Assembly: GCF_008369915.1 (NCBI RefSeq)
Contig: NZ_VSRN01000001.1
Coordinates: forward strand, 5,080,501-5,144,500
Origin: Dyadobacter sp. UC 10
GTDB taxonomy: Bacteria; Bacteroidota; Bacteroidia; Cytophagales; Spirosomataceae
Reading direction: 5' to 3'
DNA length: 64,000 bases
Shown here: positions 44,992 through 51,970 of the stretch, piece after piece
Position numbering within the stretch: position 1 is the first letter of the stretch
How the letters are laid out: each line of letters begins with the position of its first letter
Notes under the pieces: generated by a model
Database searches by the model: none
Seen by the model: the letters and a program-made list of their open reading frames with translations, nothing else
What the model was told of the DNA's origin: nothing
Position numbers and translations under genes: made by a program

Positions 44992-45921
44992 ATGCTTTCT
45001 TTATTAAACCTTTCAATGCTTTATGCATTGCTTCCGGCATTGTTGCTAGGCAACCTCAACCCGGTTTTTAGCCAGAATACGATCGAGTTTGTGCAGGATG
45101 GCACTCATAACAGTTACTCGCCGCCCGTCCTCAAAGGCCCGACTTCCATTCCGCAAACATTGAGGTTTTTCATTAACCAAGATGGTAATTCAGACAGAGG
45201 GATCTATTTTCAGAAGCTTGAAAAAGACCTTCAACTGACGTTCAGCTTCGACGATCAGCCTTATATCAATGTTCCCCAACATGTAACCGGCATGACTTTC
45301 GGGGCAGCTTCCGGCGCGAGCAGTACGAATATGAAATCAGTTCCGGTGCTGAATAGTAACTACTATTACACGGATACAACACGAACAGTTTTTACGGCAC
45401 ATCCCAACGGCCCGGTCGGTCAGGGGGTGAATTTGTATACGAATCCCGGTGTGCAGATCTTCTTATCTGCCAAGCCGCTGTTAGCGGCGAACTCGCCCAG
45501 GACAGATACGAGCAGATATTATTACGGGAAGTTGCGGCTCAAGTTCAGCAGGCCGGTCAGTAACCCGGTTTTATCTATTTTAGGGTTGGGTGCCACGACT
45601 AATTTTGGCAACAAGCGGCTTGGCTTTGCTACCGAGCTGGAATTGGAAACGCCTACATTTACATTAACAAAGCTTTCGGGTAACAAGGAGCTTTTTATAG
45701 ATGATACCCAAACGAAGATCCTTCACGACAAAAGTGCTATTACCGGCGACTGTGACAACGGAGCAGCTTGCGGGAGCATATTGGTTAAAGGATCGGAAAT
45801 AACTACACTTGTTTTCAAAGTTTACCTGCGCGCCGACGGCGGCCCCGGTGTTTGGGGGACAGAAAAAGTGACTAATTCAGGCGATATGTGGCATATTACT
45901 GTTTCTCTGCCAGAGCAGTAG
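44992..45921 (+). CDS. secreted protein, unknown function
   Basis: 309 residues from the ATG at 44992, which begins a good signal peptide (MLSLLNLSMLYALLPALLLG, cleavage near VFSQN); longer frames start at 44947. The body is rich in Thr, Ser, Gly and Tyr and looks like a beta-sandwich surface domain, with a CDNGAACG disulfide candidate near residue 260. It resembles the N-terminal domain of longer adhesin-like proteins in this group, but no such extension is present. Its 3' end overlaps the convergent HxlR gene by 26 bp. Confidence 0.6.
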   Translation: MLSLLNLSMLYALLPALLLGNLNPVFSQNTIEFVQDGTHNSYSPPVLKGPTSIPQTLRFFINQDGNSDRGIYFQKLEKDLQLTFSFDDQPYINVPQHVTGMTFGAASGASSTNMKSVPVLNSNYYYTDTTRTVFTAHPNGPVGQGVNLYTNPGVQIFLSAKPLLAANSPRTDTSRYYYGKLRLKFSRPVSNPVLSILGLGATTNFGNKRLGFATELELETPTFTLTKLSGNKELFIDDTQTKILHDKSAITGDCDNGAACGSILVKGSEITTLVFKVYLRADGGPGVWGTEKVTNSGDMWHITVSLPEQ

Positions 45922-46282
45922 ACCATTCCTGGCGAATCTTAGCCTTGTGTGTCTCTCCCCAGCTGATCAGTGAATCAAGAACTGGGTTTAGTGTATCGCT
46001 GTATGCAGTCAGTTCGTACTCGATGACAACCACAGGATCCGTCTGGACTTTTCTCTTTACAAATCCATTGACTTCCAGCTCTTTCAGCTCATTTGAAAGT
46101 ACTCTTGCGGATATCCCGGAGATCGTACGCTGCAACTCGTTGAAACGTTTGTTGCCTTCTCTCAACGCAATGATCACCCTTAATTTCCATTTGCCGCCAA
46201 TCACATACAAGGCGTCGCCCAATGCATTTAGTTTTCCTGTACAGGCTTCCGAAGAAAATGTCGTTTGCGAATCTTGCTGCAT
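45896..46282 (-). CDS. HxlR-family transcriptional regulator
   Basis: 128 residues. Winged helix of HxlR type: LYVIGGKWKLRVIIALREGN, RFNELQRTISGISARVLSNE and the wing VQTDPVVVIEYELT. One cysteine (EACTG, residue 14) lies in the N-terminal arm, where HxlR relatives of the YodB/HypR type sense electrophiles or oxidants. An inverted repeat lies just upstream. The DUF899 gene is upstream on the same strand and is a possible target. Confidence 0.87.
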   Translation of the reverse strand: MQQDSQTTFSSEACTGKLNALGDALYVIGGKWKLRVIIALREGNKRFNELQRTISGISARVLSNELKELEVNGFVKRKVQTDPVVVIEYELTAYSDTLNPVLDSLISWGETHKAKIRQEWSTALAEKQ

Positions 46283-46298
46283 CTCGTTATCTGAAAAA

Positions 46299-46335
46299 TA
46301 CTAACCTTTTGTATACTACTAATATTTGGTTAGTA
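46299..46335. promoter_or_regulatory. candidate HxlR operator
   Basis: TACTAACC (46299-46306) is repeated in inverted form as GGTTAGTA (46328-46335) with 21 bp between, 17 bp before the hxlR start codon. The position suits autoregulation. Confidence 0.45.
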
Positions 46336-46435
46336 AAGCTAATCACTTTTATCAGAAAAACAGATAATAGACCTGGCTGCTATACCTCAGCAGCGAAATG
46401 GAAACCGAATCTTCTCGCAAAACAGGGGATTGCGT

Positions 46436-47209
46436 TTAGTGACAGCAGGAGTCACCACCGGATTTCACGCCGTCATATTTATCGTGGTGGCGCATCCAGT
46501 CCATCGTACTATCCTCATTTCGCCCTTTGGGTGTCATATCAAGCAGATGATGAGCGCCTAGTACGATATCGAGTCCGCGGGAGTAGGTAGAATAGGTATG
46601 ATAGATCTGGCCGCCGGCATCTTTATAAAACACACTGGCACCAGGCGATTCTGTATCGCTGTCGTGCGGCAGGGTCTCGTAATTATAGTAAATCTCACCT
46701 GACTTTACCTGCTCTTCGGAAAACGAGACGTGATAATCGTAATTGAAATCGCTTTCAAACGAAGATACCCACGGGAACTGCCACCCCATTCGTTTTTTGA
46801 AGGGGAGTATCTTTGATAACGGAGCGCGGGCGACAACGGCAATCGATACATCGTGATGCGGAATGTGCAGGTTGGGGCCGTCGAGATGATCAGCCATGAA
46901 CGAGCAGCCAGGACAACCTTCTTCCCATTCCGGTGCGAACATGAAATGGTATATAAAGAGTTGGCTGTTTCCTTTGAATAGATCAGAAAGGCTAACTTTT
47001 CCGTCCTCACTTTCGAATACATAATCTTTGTCGACTTTCACCCAAGGCAGGCTGCGCCGCTTTTCGGCTAGTCTCTCCGAGAGTTTGCTGAGTTCTTTTT
47101 CTTCCTTTAAAAGCGCAATACGGGCCTTTGTCCACTCTTCCCTGTCAACAACGGGGTGTCCATCGTTGCCCGCCATTACATTTCCATTCAGTGTTCCCAG
47201 TTTTTCCAT
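46436..47209 (-). CDS. DUF899 thioredoxin-fold protein
   Basis: 257 residues, cytoplasmic. DUF899 features: REEWTKARIALLKEEKELSK, RRSLPWVKVDKDYVF, and the thioredoxin-like motif EEGCPGCSFMADH near residue 97 (CxxC). Members are thought to be redox enzymes, but their substrate is unknown. An HxlR regulator follows on the same strand, which fits control by redox or electrophile stress. The C-terminal end (DSCCH) has two further cysteines. Confidence 0.82.
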   Translation of the reverse strand: MEKLGTLNGNVMAGNDGHPVVDREEWTKARIALLKEEKELSKLSERLAEKRRSLPWVKVDKDYVFESEDGKVSLSDLFKGNSQLFIYHFMFAPEWEEGCPGCSFMADHLDGPNLHIPHHDVSIAVVARAPLSKILPFKKRMGWQFPWVSSFESDFNYDYHVSFSEEQVKSGEIYYNYETLPHDSDTESPGASVFYKDAGGQIYHTYSTYSRGLDIVLGAHHLLDMTPKGRNEDSTMDWMRHHDKYDGVKSGGDSCCH

Positions 47210-47326
47210 GATTTCTGATTTTTCTTCAAATGTCTGTTAATTCTCAAATAGATAGGGTGTGTAAACTGGTATAATAAGAGGGGTATATAAGACATAATTT
47301 GGGAAAAAATGGGGTGGCCCCAATTC

Positions 47327-47434
47327 ATGTATGCATGCATAATAAGTCTGGTGGCTGTGTTAACCGCTCCTGGTACGATCTTTTATACTTTCACGGCAAT
47401 ACTTAGTATTAAAAAGAATAATCAACAAACATAG
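47327..47434 (+). CDS. possible 35-residue membrane peptide
   Basis: ATG at 47327, stop TAG at 47432-47434, 6 bp before the next gene. The peptide starts MYACIISLVAVLTAPGTIF and forms one hydrophobic helix followed by a basic end (SIKKNNQQT). The composition is typical of small inner membrane peptides. It could be the leader gene of the Thr/Pro-rich protein, but a chance frame cannot be excluded. Confidence 0.35.
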   Translation: MYACIISLVAVLTAPGTIFYTFTAILSIKKNNQQT

Positions 47435-47440
47435 AAAATT

Positions 47441-48025
47441 ATGAAACCGTTAAAATTGAACCTGTTAGGCTTGGCGTTGTTAGGATCGACTATCGCTTTT
47501 GCCCAAACAACTACACCATCAAGCACATCGCCATCTTCAACTCCTTCCAGCACCACGCCAGGCTCTGCTACGCAGCCGAAAACGGTGCCGGGAAGTACAG
47601 TTCAGCCATCGACTTTGCCCGGGGCGACACAACCTGGCAGCACTACGCAGCAACCTTCGTCATCGACAGTTCCGAGTTCAACGACTCAACCATCCGTGCC
47701 GCCGGGAACTGTTCCTGACAGAACAAATATGCCTGCTACCAGCACTACGCCTGGTACCACCACGCAGCCTTCCAGTACTGTACCGCGTACATCTACCCAG
47801 CCTTCATCGTTGCCTGGCTCTACGACGCAGCCTAGCACAGTGCCGGGAAGTACTACAACACCGGGGACAAATGTTCCAAGAACCAACATCCCAAATAACA
47901 CAACGGAGCCTTCAAGTGTGCCTAACAGTACGACACAGCCGTCTTCAACCGTTCCAGGCAGCACTACTACTCCGTCAACCGTTCCTGGTGGAACCGGTAC
48001 CGGTGGTACTATACCGAAAAAATAA
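47441..48025 (+). CDS. secreted Ser/Thr/Pro-rich mucin-like protein
   Basis: 194 residues. A signal peptide (MKPLKLNLLGLALLGSTIAF, cleavage near FAQTT) is followed by about 170 residues consisting almost wholly of Ser, Thr, Pro, Gly and Gln in irregular repeats of the type TTQPSSTVPGS, ending in GGTIPKK. There is no folded domain or anchor. Such sequences are extended and may be O-glycosylated or stick to the cell surface. The DNA repeats make copy-number change likely. Function unknown. Confidence 0.72.
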   Translation: MKPLKLNLLGLALLGSTIAFAQTTTPSSTSPSSTPSSTTPGSATQPKTVPGSTVQPSTLPGATQPGSTTQQPSSSTVPSSTTQPSVPPGTVPDRTNMPATSTTPGTTTQPSSTVPRTSTQPSSLPGSTTQPSTVPGSTTTPGTNVPRTNIPNNTTEPSSVPNSTTQPSSTVPGSTTTPSTVPGGTGTGGTIPKK

Positions 48026-48047
48026 GTTTGCTGGATGCAGCAAACCG

Positions 48048-48080
48048 AAAAGGCCAGTCCAGCAATGGATTGGTCTTTTT
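48048..48080 (+). terminator. terminator after the Ser/Thr/Pro-rich gene
   Basis: AAAAGGCCAGTCC (48048-48060) pairs with GGATTGGTCTTTTT (48067-48080), with wobbles, and ends in a T-run. Confidence 0.75.
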
Positions 48081-48148
48081 ATATCGATGAACATGGAAGG
48101 TAATGCCGGCACAGTTTTATCGTACCCCAGAAATTAAATTCAAAAGAA

Positions 48149-48343
48149 ATGGCGAAAATTGAAAATAAAAACCCGTCTGGCAAAATCGAAAAAGGGGCCA
48201 CGCTTTATGTTTCAGGAGCCTCATCGGAGAACGAGGCGATTCTTGCAGTTGAAAACTATTTGCGCGAAAACCGTTCCGAAGAACTGGCCATTACCATAGC
48301 GGAAAACGGCACGGGCGATGGTTACGAAATCCGGTTGGATTAG
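48149..48343 (+). CDS. 64-residue protein, unknown function
   Basis: MAKIENKNPSGKIEKGATLY, then SGASSENEAILAVENYL and a beta-rich end (LAITIAENGTGDGYEIRLD). The alternation suggests a small alpha/beta domain. No signal. Convergent with the next gene, 9 bp apart. No family recognised. Confidence 0.5.
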   Translation: MAKIENKNPSGKIEKGATLYVSGASSENEAILAVENYLRENRSEELAITIAENGTGDGYEIRLD

Positions 48344-48352
48344 GAAGCAGGT

Positions 48353-48709
48353 TTAGCTTATTTCACTTTCTCTTGCTGCGCTTAGACTTTCGAATTCGCT
48401 GGACGGATTAAACCACTTGTCCCCGGAAGCATTCGCTATTGCAACTGCTTTTCCATGTGACACTTCGACCATAACTTTCTGGCTTTTCAGCAGGTCCCAG
48501 CTATCAACCGCGCAGATTTGCATGCATCGGAATAAAAACCGGCCTAATACCGGTGCGTCGCATGATTCACCTCCATTTTTACCAGACACAAAAACACTCT
48601 CGCCGCCGAACGAATAATTACTCCCTTTGACATTCAACTCCAGTTCGGCGGTCACATATAGCTTGTTATGCATATAAATATGGACAGCTTTGATTGTTCC
48701 TATTTCCAT
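48353..48709 (-). CDS. 118-residue protein, unknown function
   Basis: Begins MEIGTIKAVHIYMHNKLYV; beta-rich, with cysteines in GGESCDAP and RCMQICAVD. No signal or membrane segment. It stands alone on the minus strand, with 280 bp of AT-rich DNA upstream. No family recognised. Confidence 0.5.
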   Translation of the reverse strand: MEIGTIKAVHIYMHNKLYVTAELELNVKGSNYSFGGESVFVSGKNGGESCDAPVLGRFLFRCMQICAVDSWDLLKSQKVMVEVSHGKAVAIANASGDKWFNPSSEFESLSAARESEIS

Positions 48710-49042
48710 AATGCTAAAAATTGCTGAGAACGTATAGTGTAATAAAATTATGCCTTCAACTACCTGGCCCGACTGGATAGAGCGCAGCTGCTATACGCCC
48801 TAAATATATATACGTTTTAGAGAATCGTAGTATAAGTTTGACGTTTAATTTCGACACAAAGAATTTTGAAGTGACCATAGTGTGGAATGATTCATCAAAA
48901 GACAATTGACGTTATAAATTGTTCTTTCCCGGAATAGTACAGTTAACATGCTTTTAATGAGAGCTGTCGGCCTGCCTTGGCCTGATTTTTGACTGTGATG
49001 TTACTTCTAAGAATCACCAAGCTGTTGCTAACTGACAAGCAT

Positions 49043-49945
49043 ATGAGAATGATATTGAAAATAGGACTGATCCTGGCTGTCACCACGGTTCATCTATTTG
49101 CACAGCCACATGCCGGGACACAGGTTGAAAAGAAAAAAATTGTATTTATTTCAGGGCCCGATAGTCATGGAAAAGGCGAACATGAGCATAATGGCGGGTG
49201 TACGTTGCTGGCCAAAGCGATCAACGACAGCGTGCCTGGCGTCAATGCAGTCATTGTGCGGAATGGCTGGCCGGAAGATCCCGGGATCCTGGAAGACGCT
49301 GATGCAATTGTAATTTATTCGGATGGCGGAGGCGATAACCATATGGCCTTTTTGCATGCGGAGCAGGTCAACAGGCTTACAAGCAAAGGTGTAGGGCTGG
49401 TGTTCCTTCACTTTTCGCTGGAAGTTCCGAAAGGAAATGCAGGGGATCAGTTCTTAAAATGGATAGGCGGGTATTTTGAAACAAATTGGTCTGTGAATCC
49501 GGTATGGGAAGCCAGGTTCGCAAGTTTCCCCGACCACCCTGTTTCCAGCGGGGTTAAACCTTTTTCAATCGTGGATGAGTGGTATTATCACATGCGTTTC
49601 GCTGATGGAATGAAAAATATCACACCGGTTTTACAGGCATTACCGCCGGAGGAAACATTGGAACTACCCGACGGTACGCATTCGAACAACAAATATGTAC
49701 GCGAGTCAGTACTCGAAAGAAAGGAATTACAGACACTTGCCTGGGCATTAGACAGGCCTGATGGCGGCCGGGGTTTTGGATTTACGGGCGGACATATGCA
49801 TAAGAATTGGAAGGATGATAATTTTAGGAAACTGGTGTTGAACGCAATTGTCTGGTCAGCGAAAATTGAAGTGCCCGAAAACGGCATACCTTCCGCAACA
49901 CCCACTGATACTGAATTGAATGCATTGACAAAACGCGTAGAATAG
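49043..49945 (+). CDS. ThuA-like domain secreted protein
   Basis: 300 residues from the ATG at 49043, which gives a clean signal peptide (ILKIGLILAVTTVHLFAQP); a longer frame begins at 48989. The ThuA fold (glutamine-amidotransferase-like) is indicated by KKKIVFISGPDSHGKGEHEH, DADAIVIYSDGGGDNH, GVGLVFLHFS and the C-terminal GFTGGHMHKNW. ThuA-like proteins are frequent in Bacteroidota sugar loci, but their activity is uncertain. A TAnnTTTG box (TAAGTTTG, 48833-48840) lies upstream. Confidence 0.82.
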   Translation: MRMILKIGLILAVTTVHLFAQPHAGTQVEKKKIVFISGPDSHGKGEHEHNGGCTLLAKAINDSVPGVNAVIVRNGWPEDPGILEDADAIVIYSDGGGDNHMAFLHAEQVNRLTSKGVGLVFLHFSLEVPKGNAGDQFLKWIGGYFETNWSVNPVWEARFASFPDHPVSSGVKPFSIVDEWYYHMRFADGMKNITPVLQALPPEETLELPDGTHSNNKYVRESVLERKELQTLAWALDRPDGGRGFGFTGGHMHKNWKDDNFRKLVLNAIVWSAKIEVPENGIPSATPTDTELNALTKRVE

Positions 49946-49957
49946 CGTATCGTGCCA

Positions 49958-49994
49958 GTCAACTTGACAAGTTGACAAGATTGATTTATCTTTA
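49958..49994 (+). promoter_or_regulatory. promoter with palindromic operator of the toxin-antitoxin operon
   Basis: A perfect palindrome with 9-bp arms, GTCAACTTGACAAGTTGAC (49958-49976), covers the CTTG box (49963-49966), which is 20 bp before TATCTTTA (49987-49994). The antitoxin gene starts at 50010. The palindrome is a good candidate for autoregulation by the toxin-antitoxin complex. Confidence 0.6.
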
Positions 49995-50009
49995 TCAAAA
50001 AACGATTCA

Positions 50010-50243
50010 ATGAAAACCATGTCTGTGGGCGAGTTCAAAGCCCAATTTTCGAAAGTATTGAAGGAAGTAGAGCAGGGCGAAAAAATCGGCATTACTTTCG
50101 GGAAGAAAAAAGAGGTCAAGGCGATGCTGGTGCCTAAGGATAAACCTGCCCAGCCAAGAAAACTTGGTATCTTAAAAGAACAGGTAAAGGTTGAATTTAA
50201 AGGAGATTTTAAAATGACAGAGGAGGAATTTTTGGGATTATGA
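50010..50243 (+). CDS. Phd/YefM-like antitoxin
   Basis: 77 residues. The N-terminal MKTMSVGEFKAQFSKVLKEV and EQGEKIGITFGKKKEVKAML pattern is the DNA-binding fold of Phd/YefM antitoxins; the acidic C-terminus (MTEEEFLGL) would bind the toxin. It overlaps the toxin gene by 4 bp (ATGA) and is preceded by a palindromic operator. Confidence 0.85.
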   Translation: MKTMSVGEFKAQFSKVLKEVEQGEKIGITFGKKKEVKAMLVPKDKPAQPRKLGILKEQVKVEFKGDFKMTEEEFLGL

Positions 50244-50638
50244 CCTACCTGCTGGATACACACACGATAATCTGGGCATTGACAGCGCAGGAAAATTTGT
50301 CAAAGGCAGCAAGCCGGGTTTTGTCCGACGCTAAGAACACTATTTTCGTCAGCACAATCAGTTTCTGGGAAATTTCTTTGAAGTATTCGCTTGGCAAGTT
50401 GTCAATCTCTAACTATCGTCCTGATCTTTTTCCACAAGCTTGCCTTGCAACTGGATTTCAAATCCTTCAGCTGGATTCCTATGTAGCCAGTACCTATCAC
50501 AACCTGCCCCCAGGGATTCACAAAGACCCGTTTGACAGGATACTCATCTGGCAGGCGATTTCAAGCCAGTATACTTTGATTACAGCCGACAAAACCATTC
50601 ACTCTTACGCGAGCGAAGGTCTTGGAGTACTCTGGTAA
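50240..50638 (+). CDS. PIN-domain (VapC-like) toxin
   Basis: 132 residues. PIN-domain acidic residues: Asp of YLLDTHTIIWAL (near 6), Glu of STISFWEISLKYSLG (near 43), Asp of KDPFDRILIWQA (near 97) and Asp of LITADK (near 115). Such toxins are metal-dependent ribonucleases that cut tRNA or rRNA and are neutralised by the antitoxin encoded just upstream. Confidence 0.88.
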   Translation: MTYLLDTHTIIWALTAQENLSKAASRVLSDAKNTIFVSTISFWEISLKYSLGKLSISNYRPDLFPQACLATGFQILQLDSYVASTYHNLPPGIHKDPFDRILIWQAISSQYTLITADKTIHSYASEGLGVLW

Positions 50639-50680
50639 CACCCGCAGCTTCCTGATTTTTCTGGAAAAAAAATACAACTC

Positions 50681-50733
50681 CTTGTTATTTCATTTTCTTT
50701 AAATTTACTTTGTCTATCAAATAAGTAGATTAT
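50681..50733 (+). promoter_or_regulatory. promoter and downstream motif of the binding-protein/sulfatase region
   Basis: CTTG (50681-50684), 20 bp, TTACTTTG (50705-50712). From the end of the -7 box the sequence CTTTGTCTATC then AAATAAGTAGAT (50708-50730) matches the segment at 55195-55217 before the SAM riboswitch, including a TCTA-N9-TAGA dyad. It may be an operator at the transcription start. Confidence 0.5.
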
Positions 50734-50782
50734 CCTCGTTAACCACCAGCCGGGATAAGCGTTTATCATTTATTATTAACTT

Positions 50783-50881
50783 ATGATATCGATGAATCCA
50801 ATTTCTTCGGTCCGCATTTCCGCGGCAATGGTGGTCTTCTCAAATCGGCTTTCTGTATTGCGCGTCTGTTGTTGCCAGTAA
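50783..50881 (+). CDS. putative cysteine leader peptide (32 residues)
   Basis: ATG at 50783, TAA at 50879-50881, within the 320-bp leader before the binding-protein gene. The peptide starts MISMNPISSVRIS and ends LSVLRVCCCQ, with the consecutive codons TGT TGT TGC just before the stop. Runs of a regulated amino acid at the end of a leader ORF are a hallmark of attenuation peptides, and cysteine-rich leader ORFs control sulfur genes in other bacteria. A hairpin (about 50914-50935) lies between it and the gene. Function here is inferred. Confidence 0.45.
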   Translation: MISMNPISSVRISAAMVVFSNRLSVLRVCCCQ

Positions 50882-50960
50882 ACACAGATGTATCTATTAG
50901 GTTAAACATTCAATCGGTTTTCCGGCGGGAAACTGCTTTCACTCACATTTTTAAGATCTC

Positions 50961-51881
50961 ATGAAAATTGCAAAATCAGTACTTGCAGCACTAGGGCTGC
51001 TTGCCTTAAATGGCCCGGTCTTTGGCCAATCGTCCAATGAAGTCGTGATTACAGGCGTTCGTTTCGCTTATCCGATTGTCGAGAAATGGATCAGCGATTA
51101 CAAGGCGATCAACCCGCAGGCCAATATCAGGATAGAAACCAGGACAATTACCGATCCCCAGAAATACGATTTGCTGATCGAAGCCTACGAGCTGAATAAG
51201 GAGCCAAAAGAGAAACGGGAATATGTGTCGCTGGGGCGTTATGCCTTGTTACCTGTCGCGAATGCGAAATCGGTATTTGCAAAAGAATACAGTGAAAAAG
51301 GACTCACCGAAAAGACTTATAAACAGCTGTTTTTCCATGATATTTACGCCGAAAAAGACAAGGCGCTTCCGGAGAATTATACGATCTACACCCGATTGCA
51401 AAAAGCCGGTGCGCCCGTCACTTTTGCTAAATACTTTGGTTATGAGCAACAGCAAATCAAAGGAAAAAGCATTGCCGGTGCCGATGAACACCTGATCAAG
51501 GCGTTGTTAAAAGATGAGACAGGCGTGACATATACCACAATCGGGCTGGCCTACAACAACGAAACAGGGCAGGTAGTGGAAGGTCTGACTGTGATCCCTG
51601 TTGACCTGGACGGTAATGGAAAAGTGTCCAGGGACGAGAAAGCACTTGGCAACCGCGAAGCATGGATTACAGCTCTGGAAAGTCAGAAGGTGAAGAATGT
51701 GCCGGTCGAATACATCCATTTTTCAATTGACAGACAAAACACGAATCCTGAGGCAAAGAAATTCCTGCTTTGGGTAGCCGACAATGCGGAAAAGGATCTT
51801 CACAATTTCGGATACCTGAAAGGGGAAAGCGGTCGCCTGAACGGGGACAAAGAAAAACTGGAAAGTTTGTTAAGAAAATGA
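50961..51881 (+). CDS. periplasmic substrate-binding-like protein with EF-hand
   Basis: 306 residues with signal peptide (cleavage near VFGQS). The pattern VVITGVRFAYPIVEKWISDYKAINPQ resembles PstS/sulfate-type binding proteins with a type II fold. Residues 215-226 (DLDGNGKVSRDE) are a canonical EF-hand calcium loop, which is unusual in this fold. No ABC permease or ATPase genes are adjacent. Two sulfatase genes follow after 89 bp, and a cysteine-codon leader ORF precedes it, so sulfate or a sulfated compound is a possible ligand; phosphate is the alternative. Confidence 0.62.
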   Translation: MKIAKSVLAALGLLALNGPVFGQSSNEVVITGVRFAYPIVEKWISDYKAINPQANIRIETRTITDPQKYDLLIEAYELNKEPKEKREYVSLGRYALLPVANAKSVFAKEYSEKGLTEKTYKQLFFHDIYAEKDKALPENYTIYTRLQKAGAPVTFAKYFGYEQQQIKGKSIAGADEHLIKALLKDETGVTYTTIGLAYNNETGQVVEGLTVIPVDLDGNGKVSRDEKALGNREAWITALESQKVKNVPVEYIHFSIDRQNTNPEAKKFLLWVADNAEKDLHNFGYLKGESGRLNGDKEKLESLLRK

Positions 51882-51970
51882 TTCTGCCAAAGCCTGGGTA
51901 GCTAATGCGTATAATGTAAATCGTTCAGAATGGCGCATTCCTCCTGATCATAATTATTTGAATTTGACAC

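Noticed and set aside
50914..50935. Rho-independent attenuator after the cysteine leader ORF
   Set aside because: The hairpin (CGGTTTTCC with GGGAAACTG) is imperfect and no T-run follows, so it is not called a terminator; translation-level control remains possible.
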